Made by a program: the position numbers and the translations under genes
In this document: one piece after another, positions 26,599 to 33,968 of the stretch
How positions within the stretch are numbered: the first letter of the stretch is position 1
How the letters are laid out: the number at the start of each line of letters is the position of its first letter
The notes under the pieces: model-generated
The model's database searches: none
What the model was told of the DNA's origin: nothing
The model's input: the letters and a program-made list of their open reading frames with translations, nothing else
Assembly: GCA_025994075.1 (NCBI GenBank)
Contig: JAMQGV010000008.1
Coordinates: forward strand, 1 to 38,406
Direction of reading: 5' to 3'
From: Vicinamibacteria bacterium
GTDB taxonomy: Bacteria > Acidobacteriota > Vicinamibacteria > Fen-336
Length of the DNA: 38,406 nucleotides

Positions 26599-28020
26599 TT
26601 GGTCTTCAACTCGCTCACGTTCGGGGTGTTCTTCGCCCTCGTGCTGGCGTTCCACCACGCCCCGGGCGTGTCGTGGCGCGCGAAGAAGGTGGCGCTGCTG
26701 CTCGCGAGCTACCTCTTCTACGCGGCGTGGAACCCGCCTTTCGTCGCGCTGCTCTGGATCTCGACGTTCATCGACTGGCAGGTGGCGAAGCGCATCCACA
26801 CCGCCGAGAGCCGCGGTGCGCGCCGGAGCTGGATGCTGGTCAGCGTCTTCGCCAACCTCGGCATCCTCGGCTACTTCAAGTACGGCGGTTTCCTGCTCGC
26901 GAACTGGCAGGCGTTGATGCGGTCTCTGGGCGTCGAGTGGCAGGCGCCGACGTGGGACATCGTGCTGCCGGTCGGCATCTCGTTCTACACGTTCCAGACG
27001 ATGGCGTACTCGCTCGACGTCTACCTGCGCCGAGCCGAGCCGACGAAATCGCTGCTCGACTTCAGCCTGTTCGTCACCTTCTTCCCGCAGCTCGTCGCCG
27101 GCCCGATCGTGCGGCCCGTCGACCTGGTGCCGCAGTTCGCCGCGCCGCCGGCCCCGGTGCCGGGCCGCTTCGCGTGGGGCCTGTCGCTGATGACGCTCGG
27201 GATGTTCCAGAAGGTCACGGTCGCCGACGGCCTGCTCGCCCCCGCGGCCGACGCGGTCTTCGGCGCGGGGCAGGCGCTGCACTGGAGCGACGCCTGGCTC
27301 GGCACGCTCGCCTTCTCGGGCCAGATCTTCTGCGACTTCGCCGGCTACTCGACGATCGCGATCGGCAGCGCGTTGTGCCTCGGCTTCTCGATCGGCGACA
27401 ACTTCCGCTACCCCTATGCCGCGGTCGGCTTCTCCGACTTCTGGCGGCGCTGGCACGTCAGCCTCTCCACGTGGCTGCGCGACTACCTCTACGTGCCGCT
27501 CGGCGGCAACCGCAAGGGCCCGGGCCGCACCTACGTCAACCTGATGCTCACGATGCTGCTGGGCGGGCTGTGGCACGGCGCGTCGTGGAACTTCGTGGTG
27601 TGGGGCGGCCTGCACGGCCTGTACCTCGCGGTCGAGCGCTTCGTGCGCGAGCGCGTCGGGCCCAACCGATTCGCGCACACGTGGCTGGCCCAGGTCGCGC
27701 TGGCGATGCTCACCTACTTCCTCGTCAACCTGACCTGGGTCTTCTTCCGGGCTCGCGAGTTCGGAACGGCGTGGGGCATGGTGCGCTCGATGCTCACCTT
27801 CGGCGACGGAGCGCGGGTGCTGCCCACCGCGGACGTGGCGCTGGTGATCGGCACCGTCTTCGCGATCCTGCTGGCGCACGGGCTGATGCGCGAGCGCCGG
27901 CTCGAAGACGTGGCCGCCCGCGCGCCGTGGTGGCTGAACGCGCTCGTCGTCGGGGCGATGCTGTTTTCGGTCGTGATTTCCCAGGGCTCTTCCAATGCCT
28001 TCATCTACTTCCAGTTCTGA
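26599..28020 (+). CDS. MBOAT-family membrane O-acyltransferase (AlgI/DltB-like)
   Basis: A 473-residue polytopic inner-membrane protein that transfers acyl groups, usually acetyl, towards an exported polysaccharide or other acceptor. It starts with the family's typical FNSLTFGVFFALVLAF from TTG 26599, supported by GGAGGT. Signature regions are DIVLPVGISFYTFQTMAYSL, FFPQLVAGPIVRP, DFWRRWHVSLSTWLRDYLY with PLGGNRKG, and LLGGLWHGASWNFVVWGGLHG containing the invariant His326 and a second His339. About ten membrane helices are visible. Its last 26 bases overlap the SGNH-like gene. AlgI/DltB-type enzymes commonly work with such a partner. Which polymer is modified cannot be told, since no polymer synthase is adjacent. 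Confidence 0.92.
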   Translation: MVFNSLTFGVFFALVLAFHHAPGVSWRAKKVALLLASYLFYAAWNPPFVALLWISTFIDWQVAKRIHTAESRGARRSWMLVSVFANLGILGYFKYGGFLLANWQALMRSLGVEWQAPTWDIVLPVGISFYTFQTMAYSLDVYLRRAEPTKSLLDFSLFVTFFPQLVAGPIVRPVDLVPQFAAPPAPVPGRFAWGLSLMTLGMFQKVTVADGLLAPAADAVFGAGQALHWSDAWLGTLAFSGQIFCDFAGYSTIAIGSALCLGFSIGDNFRYPYAAVGFSDFWRRWHVSLSTWLRDYLYVPLGGNRKGPGRTYVNLMLTMLLGGLWHGASWNFVVWGGLHGLYLAVERFVRERVGPNRFAHTWLAQVALAMLTYFLVNLTWVFFRAREFGTAWGMVRSMLTFGDGARVLPTADVALVIGTVFAILLAHGLMRERRLEDVAARAPWWLNALVVGAMLFSVVISQGSSNAFIYFQF

Positions 28021-29116
28021 GCCGAAGGGGCTGGGCAGCCCCCAGCAGCACTCGCCCCTGCGCGACGTCCCCGCCGGGCCGTGGCCGCGGATCGCCTGGG
28101 CGGGCGTGCTCGTCTTCGCCCTGCTGCTCGGCGGCTGGGAGGCGTACTGGCGCAGCCAGTGGTTCCGCCCGTCGTACCGCAACAGCGACGGGCTGTGGGC
28201 GCTGACCCACGAGCGCATCGCCAGCGAGGGCGGCCGCGGCACGCTGATCGTCAGCTCCTCGCGGCTGCTGTTCGACGTCCACCTCGAGGCGTGGCGCGAG
28301 GAGACGGGCCAGCTCCCGATCCAGCTCGGGCTCGAGGGCACCAGCCCGCGGCCGTTCCTGTCGCAGGTGGCGCGCGAGACGAACTTCTCGGGGCTGGTCG
28401 TCGTCGGCGTGACGCCGCCGCTGTTCTTCCCCCCGCCGCGCGGCGAGCGGATGTCGGCGCTGGCGCTGACGAAGCAGTGGAGCCCCGCCGACCGCTGGAG
28501 CCAGCACCTCTCGATGCGGTTCGTGGAGCCGTACTTCGCCTTCTACGACCCGGACACCGCGCTGTTCACCGTGATCCGCCGCCAGGCGTGGCCCGCGCGC
28601 GCGGGGCTTGAGCCGCGGATGCCGCGCGTGCGCAAGCTGTCGACCACCCGCATCACGCGCCAGAACGACATGTGGGACCGCGTCGAGCGCGACCCCGCGT
28701 ACCAGAAGATCGCCCGCGACACCTGGCTCGCCTTCCTGAACGCGCCGCGCCCCAATGTGCCGCCCGAGGTGCTCAAGAAGGGGTTCGAACAACTGCTGGC
28801 CGAGGTCGGCGAAGACGTGCGGCGGATCCGCGCCCGCGGCGGCGAAGTCGTGTTCGTGCGCCCGCCGTCGAGCGGCCCGTTCCTGGCGGCCGAGAACGGG
28901 GGCTTCCCGCGCGAGCGCACGTGGGAGCCGCTGCTGCAGGCGACGAACGCCGTCGGCATACACTTCGAGGATCACGCGGACCTCGGCGACGTGGAGCTGC
29001 CGGAGTGGTCGCACATCCGGGCGGCCGACACCGACCGCTTCACGCGGGCCCTGGTCCGCCACGTGCGTGCGGCGCTCGTGGCGAAAGGCACCCCGCGCGA
29101 GGAGCTGGGCCGATGA
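27995..29116 (+). CDS. Membrane-anchored SGNH-like protein, partner of the MBOAT acyltransferase
   Basis: A 373-residue protein with a Ser-rich N-terminus, one membrane helix (around residues 32-50, IAWAGVLVFALLLGGWEAYW) and a periplasmic domain. Short motifs hint at an SGNH/AlgX-AlgJ type hydrolase fold: GTLIVSSSRLLFDVHLEAW near residue 85 (the Ser region), LEGTSPRPFL, and WSHIRAADTDRFTRALV at the end, resembling the D-x-x-H block. The match is remote and the catalytic residues are not certain. Because such partners load or remove acyl groups on the same polymer as the MBOAT enzyme, the 26-base overlap strongly suggests a shared task. ATG 27995 is the first start and falls inside the MBOAT gene. 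Confidence 0.6.
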   Translation: MPSSTSSSEPKGLGSPQQHSPLRDVPAGPWPRIAWAGVLVFALLLGGWEAYWRSQWFRPSYRNSDGLWALTHERIASEGGRGTLIVSSSRLLFDVHLEAWREETGQLPIQLGLEGTSPRPFLSQVARETNFSGLVVVGVTPPLFFPPPRGERMSALALTKQWSPADRWSQHLSMRFVEPYFAFYDPDTALFTVIRRQAWPARAGLEPRMPRVRKLSTTRITRQNDMWDRVERDPAYQKIARDTWLAFLNAPRPNVPPEVLKKGFEQLLAEVGEDVRRIRARGGEVVFVRPPSSGPFLAAENGGFPRERTWEPLLQATNAVGIHFEDHADLGDVELPEWSHIRAADTDRFTRALVRHVRAALVAKGTPREELGR

Positions 29117-29541
29117 CGATCCTGGTTGCGCTCGACCTGTCCGAGCCCGCGGAGCGGGTGCTCGACGCCGTGAAGCGGGTCGCGCCCGCGGGTGCCGAGA
29201 TCTACGTCGTGCACGTGGTCGAGCCCGACCCCGAGTTCGTCGGCTGGAAGACCGGCCCCGGCGTCGTGCGCGACCAGATCGCGGAGGGCTTCCGGCGCGA
29301 GCGCCACGCCGTCGAGGGCTGGGCAGCGACGCTGTCCGCGGCCGGCTTCGACGCCCACGGCCTCACGGTGCAGGGTCCGACCGTGGAAACGGTGCTGCAG
29401 GAGGCGCAGCGGCTCGAGGCCGAGCTGGTCGTCGTCGGATCGCACGGCCACGGCGCCGCGTACGATCTCGCCATCGGCAGCGTCTCTGCCGGCGTGATCC
29501 GCAAGGCAAAGGTGCCGGTGCTGGTGGTCCCCGTCCGCTAG
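29113..29541 (+). CDS. Universal stress protein (UspA family), single domain
   Basis: A 142-residue cytoplasmic protein with the UspA fold: ILVALDLSEPAERVLDAV at the start, IYVVHVVEPDP, and the nucleotide-binding signature GSHGHGAAYDLAIGSVS (G-x2-G-x9-G-S type) near residues 115-131, followed by VPVLVVPVR. The signature suggests ATP binding. ATG 29113 overlaps the SGNH-like gene's stop (ATGA), so it is translationally coupled. Its place in an acylation operon is unusual; it may tune the pathway or simply be carried along. Confidence 0.9.
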   Translation: MTILVALDLSEPAERVLDAVKRVAPAGAEIYVVHVVEPDPEFVGWKTGPGVVRDQIAEGFRRERHAVEGWAATLSAAGFDAHGLTVQGPTVETVLQEAQRLEAELVVVGSHGHGAAYDLAIGSVSAGVIRKAKVPVLVVPVR

Positions 29542-29553
29542 GAGGGGTTCGAC

Positions 29554-30768
29554 TCAGCCGCGCTCGGCGGCGAGGCGGTCGAAGGCGTCATCGGGCGCGC
29601 CCGCGAAGAACGACAGCAGCCGCGCCGCGAGCCCGTGGTCGACCTGATCGAGGTCCGCCGCCGCGAGCAGCCCCTCGCGCAGGTCGTCGAGGGTCGCTGC
29701 TCCGCGCCCGGCGAGCCCGGCGCGCATCCGCGCGAGGCGCAGCGCGGCCTGGGCCTGGGCCGCGGCGAACGCGAGTTCGGCCGCGACCGGCCGCGTCCCG
29801 CCTCCCGCCGTCTCCACCGCCTGCCGCAGGAACTGGCGCAGCAGCGCGTCGAGCGCGGGGTCGGGTTCGACAAGGACCCCGCGGGCGGCGCCCAGTCGCA
29901 CGCCGCCGACACCGGGGAACAGCCCGTGGGCGTGGAGCACCAGCGCCAGCAGGCGCAGCGTCTGGCGGGCACCGGGCGCGCCCGCGCGCCGCTCGCGCAG
30001 CGCCAGCACCGCGAAGAGGAAGCCCCGGAACAGCAGCCGCGCGACGAGCCCGGGCCGCTGCGGCGCCGCAGCCGGCGCGCCCGCGCCGCCCCGGAAGCCG
30101 GAGGTCAGCACGACGTACTCGCTGCGCCGCGCGTCCGCGAGCCGCAGCGCCCGCCACCGCGTGAGGTCGCCGAGGTGGCGGGCGACCCGCGCCAGCGCCT
30201 CGCGCAGCGTCGCCGCGTCGAGCATGCGGCCGAGCGCCGCGCGCAGCGCCTCGGCCGCCGTGGGCGCCAGCGCCCGCCCGGTCACCAGCTCCAGCCGCGC
30301 GGGCGTCGCGGGGTGCTCGCGCTCCCACTCGCGGGCCAGGCGCTGCAGCTCCTTCGCCTGGTCGCCGAGGCGCGGGCCGTCGCCGCGGGCGACGCTGGGG
30401 CAGGCGTGGCTCGCGACCAGGACGGCGCCGGCGCCGGTGCCGGGCCGCAGCGCGAACGGGAACATCCGGCAGGTGAGCGGCTTCTGCTTCGCCCCCAGCG
30501 CCTCGTGGATGCGGCAGCGGCCGTCGGGCGAGAGGAAGCCGCAGCTCCCGTCCGCGCGGCGCCGGATCACGAGCCCGCCGCCCTTCGCGACGAACGGATC
30601 GGCCTCGCTGCCCTCGTCGGCGCCGTCTCCCTCGCGGAAGAAGCGCCCCGCGCGCGCGGCGCGCAGCGCCTCCGCCTCGGCCGCGGTGACCGCGATCTCG
30701 TGGCCACGGCAGCAGCGCGCGCAGGAGCCGCAGGCGAAGCGCTGTTCGGCGTCGAAGCGCAGGCTCAT
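29554..30768 (-). CDS. YkgJ-family cysteine-cluster protein with long C-terminal extension
   Basis: A 404-residue protein whose N-terminal 120 residues match the YkgJ/FliB-type putative zinc- or iron-chelating cysteine cluster: CGSCARCC (Cys13, 16, 19, 20), CGFLSPDGRCRIHEALG, and KQKPLTCRMFPFALRP. These cysteines probably bind a metal or Fe-S cluster. The remaining 280 residues are helical and Ala/Arg/Leu-rich, much longer than minimal YkgJ proteins; a membrane-like segment (LVARLLFRGFLFAVLAL) is seen around residue 265. FliB lysine methylase is a distant relative, but no flagellar genes are near. ATG 30768 is chosen because TAGACT lies 8 bp upstream and CxxCC falls near the N-terminus. It converges with the universal stress gene (12 bp). 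Confidence 0.72.
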   Translation of the reverse strand: MSLRFDAEQRFACGSCARCCRGHEIAVTAAEAEALRAARAGRFFREGDGADEGSEADPFVAKGGGLVIRRRADGSCGFLSPDGRCRIHEALGAKQKPLTCRMFPFALRPGTGAGAVLVASHACPSVARGDGPRLGDQAKELQRLAREWEREHPATPARLELVTGRALAPTAAEALRAALGRMLDAATLREALARVARHLGDLTRWRALRLADARRSEYVVLTSGFRGGAGAPAAAPQRPGLVARLLFRGFLFAVLALRERRAGAPGARQTLRLLALVLHAHGLFPGVGGVRLGAARGVLVEPDPALDALLRQFLRQAVETAGGGTRPVAAELAFAAAQAQAALRLARMRAGLAGRGAATLDDLREGLLAAADLDQVDHGLAARLLSFFAGAPDDAFDRLAAERG

Positions 30769-30776
30769 CGGGCGGG

Positions 30777-30782
30777 AGTCTA
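30777..30782 (-). promoter_or_regulatory. Putative -10 element of the YkgJ-type gene (leaderless type)
   Basis: TAGACT on the minus strand lies 8 bp before ATG 30768, without a Shine-Dalgarno sequence. It is divergent from the tRNA promoter 19 bp away. Confidence 0.45.
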
Positions 30783-30800
30783 GTGCTGTCCGGGACCGGT

Positions 30801-30829
30801 TTGACCCAGGCCCGCCGGCCGCGTTATCT
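30801..30829 (+). promoter_or_regulatory. Sigma70-type promoter of tRNA-Gln
   Basis: TTGACC (30801-30806), a 17-bp spacer, then TTATCT (30824-30829). Transcription would start near 30836, about 11 bases before the mature tRNA. This is the best consensus promoter in the window. Confidence 0.7.
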
Positions 30830-30846
30830 TCAGAAGTCCGTCCTGC

Positions 30847-30920
30847 TGGGAGATCGTCCAACGGTAGGACAACTGGCTCTGGACCAGTGAATCGGGGTTC
30901 GAATCCCTGTCTCCCAGCCA
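30847..30920 (+). tRNA. tRNA-Gln (anticodon CTG), CCA encoded
   Basis: The acceptor stem TGGGAGA pairs with TCTCCCA, followed by discriminator G and encoded CCA (30918-30920). The anticodon arm is ACTGG-CTCTGGA-CCAGT with anticodon CTG at 30879-30881, which reads CAG (Gln). The T arm contains GGTTCGAATCC. It has its own promoter and terminator. Confidence 0.95.
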
Positions 30921-30950
30921 TCTCAACACCAAGGACTTAGCCGCGAACCG

Positions 30951-30974
30951 AAGGCCGCCCCCAAGGCGGCCTTT
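30951..30974 (+). terminator. Rho-independent terminator of tRNA-Gln
   Basis: A 9-bp stem AAGGCCGCC / GGCGGCCTT with a 5-nt loop, ending in CTTT. It lies 31 bp after the tRNA. The following 100 bp up to the sulfatase-like gene show no other signal. Confidence 0.75.
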
Positions 30975-31073
30975 CGCATTCGGGGGGCCACCCCCGGATA
31001 CCCCTTCGAAGTGGGCGGCACGGCCGCGGGGTTACGCGCGGCACGATCCCGGTGGCGCAGCGAAGGTCGCCGT

Positions 31074-32654
31074 TCAGCGCCTGCAGCTCTTCCTCAACAT
31101 GCGGCTGACGTCCGCGTGGGTCTGGACCTCGCCGGCGAGGAAGGCCACCGCGACGTCGAACGTGGCCGCTCCCCGCAGCAGCTCCCGGTGGATCACGCCC
31201 GGCGAGCCACCGGGCAGATACAGCAGAAAGGGCACCCGGTGAGCCGGGTTGCCGAGATCGACGTCGCCTTTCTCGGGCCCCTCGCGGCGATGCGCGTGGT
31301 CCGCGGTCACGAGAAGTGCCGTGCGGTCGGCGAGCCCCTTCACCTGCAACGCGGCCCGGATCTCGCCGATCGACCGATCCACTAGGGCGAGGTTGTCGAG
31401 GTAGCTCCCGCCCGGGCCCAGGGTCCGGCTGTCGCGAAGGTAGATCGGCGGCCAATGGGGGATGGGGTAGTGGGCGAAGACGAGGCCCAGCTCCGCCCGT
31501 CCGACCAGGGTCACGGCCTCGCCGTGGATGCTCCCGTACATCGAGGCCCGTCGCTCGACGTGTTTCCGACCGTATTGGCGGGTGAATCGGTCGAGGCCGA
31601 GCCAGCGCGCGCCCGGCACGCCGTGGACGAGGTTCTGGTGGTACGCGCCCGCGAGCTCCGCCCAGTCGCGCGGCTCGGGGTAATCGGAGTGGGCGTGGCA
31701 CTGCGCGACCTGGTCGCCGAAGAGACGACAGTACGGGTGGTAGTTGCCCGTGATCGCGGACGAGACGCCGAGGGCTCGGGCCCGCGAGAAGAGCGACGGC
31801 AGGTCCCGCCACGAGACCTCGCGATCCGCGAGGCTCAGCCGCAGGTCCGCCGGTCCCGCCGGCCTGGCGTCGAAGACCTCCTGGCCCGACAGAAGCGCCG
31901 GAACCGAAGCCCGTGTCCAATTCGACTGTGGATAGGCGCTCTCGGCGCTCCACGCCTCACGTCGCAGGCGGTCCAGTTGCGGCAAGTCGAGCTCCAGGGG
32001 CCGCCGGGCGAACGCCTGCTCGAAGTCGAGTTCGTCGAACAGGAGGAACACGAGCCGGCGGGCGGGTGGTTTCTCCGCGGGCCGCGGAGGCGGGGCGGGC
32101 GCCTCCAGGGCGGCTTTCGCTCGTGGATAGGTGGCCACCGCCAGCAGGCCGCGCCCGAGGTTCAGGCCCGTGAAGGGCGTGGCCACCAGCAGGGCGAGGT
32201 AGGCCAGGCGCCGGGGGCCGCCGCAGCGCCGGGCGAGCCACCAGGCGCCGATACCGAGCAGCGCCAGCAGCGCGACGGCACGCAGGCCGGCCGCCGTCGA
32301 GCCGCCGCGCAGCCACGGCACTTCGAGGCGGCACAGGTTGGCGGCGTACCCGGCGGCGGCCCAGAAGCCCAGCGTGGTTGCGCCCCGTGCCCAGCCGGCG
32401 TCGCGCAGGCGGGCGGCGACGAAGAAGGCGATGCCGAGGACGGCGACGGCTGCGCTGACGCCGAGGAAGCGCATCGGGCGAGGCGGTCCCTCGAGGAAGT
32501 ACTGGTTGGAGGCCGCCAGCAACGCGAAGTTGTCCTTCCACAGGCGCAGGAGGAGCAGGTTGGCCAGCGACAGCGCAACTGCCAGATCGCGGACTGGGCT
32601 TCGGAGCGACGAACCCCCGGAGGCGTCGGCCGGCGGGCCCATGGGCATGCGCAT
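31074..32654 (-). CDS. Membrane sulfatase-like transferase (alkaline-phosphatase superfamily)
   Basis: A 526-residue protein: four or five N-terminal membrane helices (about residues 20-190), a Pro/Ala linker, and an extracytoplasmic domain. The metal and catalytic pattern fits the sulfatase / LtaS-EptA branch: FLLFDELD with Asp207, SNWTRASVPALLSG with Thr247 in the nucleophile position (not the Cys/Ser formylglycine motif CxPxR of true sulfatases), and LLVTADHAHR with Asp452-His453. It probably transfers a phospho-group onto a cell-envelope lipid or glycan. The start at 32654 is one of three closely spaced ATGs, with TCAAAT just upstream and no Shine-Dalgarno sequence. It is divergent from the GT-C-like gene. 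Confidence 0.75.
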   Translation of the reverse strand: MRMPMGPPADASGGSSLRSPVRDLAVALSLANLLLLRLWKDNFALLAASNQYFLEGPPRPMRFLGVSAAVAVLGIAFFVAARLRDAGWARGATTLGFWAAAGYAANLCRLEVPWLRGGSTAAGLRAVALLALLGIGAWWLARRCGGPRRLAYLALLVATPFTGLNLGRGLLAVATYPRAKAALEAPAPPPRPAEKPPARRLVFLLFDELDFEQAFARRPLELDLPQLDRLRREAWSAESAYPQSNWTRASVPALLSGQEVFDARPAGPADLRLSLADREVSWRDLPSLFSRARALGVSSAITGNYHPYCRLFGDQVAQCHAHSDYPEPRDWAELAGAYHQNLVHGVPGARWLGLDRFTRQYGRKHVERRASMYGSIHGEAVTLVGRAELGLVFAHYPIPHWPPIYLRDSRTLGPGGSYLDNLALVDRSIGEIRAALQVKGLADRTALLVTADHAHRREGPEKGDVDLGNPAHRVPFLLYLPGGSPGVIHRELLRGAATFDVAVAFLAGEVQTHADVSRMLRKSCRR

Positions 32655-32726
32655 GGGCCATTTGAACCGGAGTCCGGCCCGAGGTGGGTGGGTTGGTCGA
32701 GGCGGACCACTCCCCGGGCGCGCGAC

Positions 32727-32732
32727 TACAAT
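32727..32732 (+). promoter_or_regulatory. Putative -10 element upstream of the leader mini-ORF and GT-C-like gene
   Basis: TACAAT matches 5 of 6 consensus bases and lies 7 bp before ATG 32740 (the mini-ORF) and 24 bp before ATG 32757. No clear -35 box is seen. Confidence 0.5.
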
Positions 32733-32739
32733 CGCTCGG

Positions 32740-32760
32740 ATGCTTCACCCGGGCGCATGA
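32740..32760 (+). CDS. Possible 6-codon leaderless leader ORF (MLHPGA)
   Basis: ATG CTT CAC CCG GGC GCA TGA begins 7 bp after TACAAT, the spacing seen before other leaderless starts in this window. Its stop overlaps the ATG 32757 of the membrane glycosyltransferase-like gene as ATGA. This would couple translation of a gene that has no Shine-Dalgarno sequence. Translation is unproven, and so short a reading frame can occur by chance. Confidence 0.35.
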   Translation: MLHPGA

Positions 32761-33908
32761 GACCAGTGATGACGCACCGACGGTGGCGCGTGGTCCTCGT
32801 GGTCGCCTGCCTCCTGAAGATCCTCGTGGCCGCACAACTCGGAGCCAGCCGGAGCGTCGGCGAGATCCGCGCCCAGGCCGAAGCGGTGCTGGCCGGGACC
32901 GACGTGCTCGAACCCTCCAACACCGGAAAGAACCCGTCGTTCTTTCCGGGTTTCAACCACGTGCTGGCCGCCGGCTGCCTGCTGCTCGCGCGGGCGCTGG
33001 GGGTCGAACTCGCCTTCGCGTTGAAGCTGCTGGCCATCGTGTGCGACTTGGGGATCGGCCTGCTGCTGCTCGCACGATCGGGGGCCGCCGCCAGCCTCGC
33101 CTACACCGCATCGCCGATCACGATCGTCCTGTCGGTCTACCACGGGCAACTGCACACCACGGCGACCGCCTTCGCCTTTGCGGCGATCGTGCTTTCGGAA
33201 CGGGGGCACGCCGCGGCCGCGGGCGTTCTGCTGGCCCTGGCCACCGGCGTGCGACAGCACTTCTTCTCGCTCCTTCCGGTGTTGCCGCGCAGGCTGGCGA
33301 GCGTGGCCGGCTTCGCGCTGGCGTTCGTCGTCACGAGTGCTCCACTGCTGGCCCCGGCTCACGCACCGCAGCGACTGCTGGCGCCCGCGTTCGACTGGGG
33401 CAACTGGGGGTGGGGCCTGGTGCTCTGGCACAGCCCGCGTGCTCTGCGCATCGTGGGCCTGTCCGAGCTTGCCGAGGGGTGCCAGGGTCTCGTCGCCGCG
33501 CTCGTCCCGGCGCTGCCAGCCCTCGCCCTGGCCTGGCCCCTGATCTTCATGGTGAGCCAGGCGTGGCGACCTGGCCCGCCGCAGCGGGCCGCCCTGGTCC
33601 TCGGCCTCGGCATCTACCTGGCCACACCCGCGATCTCCGTGCAGTGGTTCGTCTGGGTCATGCCTTTTCTCGCCGTCGTGTCGGCGCGCCTGTGCGCCGC
33701 CTTCGGTGCGTTGTCGGGCGCCTACGTGCTCGCCAGCTACTGGCTGTGGTCCCTGAGCGGAAACTACGAGACCCCGCTTCAGGTGCTGGGCGTTCGTGGC
33801 GTCGAGGTCCTCGGCTTGTCCGCGTGGCTCCTCTGTGCGTACCTGCTGCTCGCCATCGGCACTGCGACGCCGCGGTCGGAGGGATCGCCGATCAGCTCGC
33901 CGAAGTAG
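32757..33908 (+). CDS. Polytopic membrane protein, GT-C glycosyltransferase-like
   Basis: A 383-residue protein (379 from ATG 32769) with about nine membrane helices. Two conserved-looking loops, GKNPSFFPGFNH (around residue 60) and SVYHGQLHTT (around 125), resemble PIG-M/ALG-type GT-C mannosyltransferases, where the first periplasmic loop carries the catalytic acidic residue; here acidic residues occur just before it (GTDVLE). It would use a polyprenyl-phosphate sugar donor at the membrane. Assignment rests on topology and weak motif resemblance. ATG 32757 is preferred because it overlaps the leader mini-ORF stop. It is divergent from the sulfatase-like gene, a plausible envelope-glycan pair. 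Confidence 0.6.
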   Translation: MRPVMTHRRWRVVLVVACLLKILVAAQLGASRSVGEIRAQAEAVLAGTDVLEPSNTGKNPSFFPGFNHVLAAGCLLLARALGVELAFALKLLAIVCDLGIGLLLLARSGAAASLAYTASPITIVLSVYHGQLHTTATAFAFAAIVLSERGHAAAAGVLLALATGVRQHFFSLLPVLPRRLASVAGFALAFVVTSAPLLAPAHAPQRLLAPAFDWGNWGWGLVLWHSPRALRIVGLSELAEGCQGLVAALVPALPALALAWPLIFMVSQAWRPGPPQRAALVLGLGIYLATPAISVQWFVWVMPFLAVVSARLCAAFGALSGAYVLASYWLWSLSGNYETPLQVLGVRGVEVLGLSAWLLCAYLLLAIGTATPRSEGSPISSPK

Positions 33909-33968
33909 GCAAGGCCGCCCTCGAGGCGGACTGTCGCGTTCCGGGATCCTCCGGGGGCGCGCCGCCCG

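Noticed and set aside
30937..31953. Minus-strand frame overlapping the sulfatase-like gene
   Set aside because: Arg/Pro/Gly-rich without motifs and in a different frame from the clear superfamily motifs of 31074-32654.
33909..33968. Small hairpin CCGCC-CTCGA-GGCGG in the convergent gap after the GT-C-like gene
   Set aside because: Only 5 bp of stem and no T-run; too weak to call a terminator in such GC-rich DNA.
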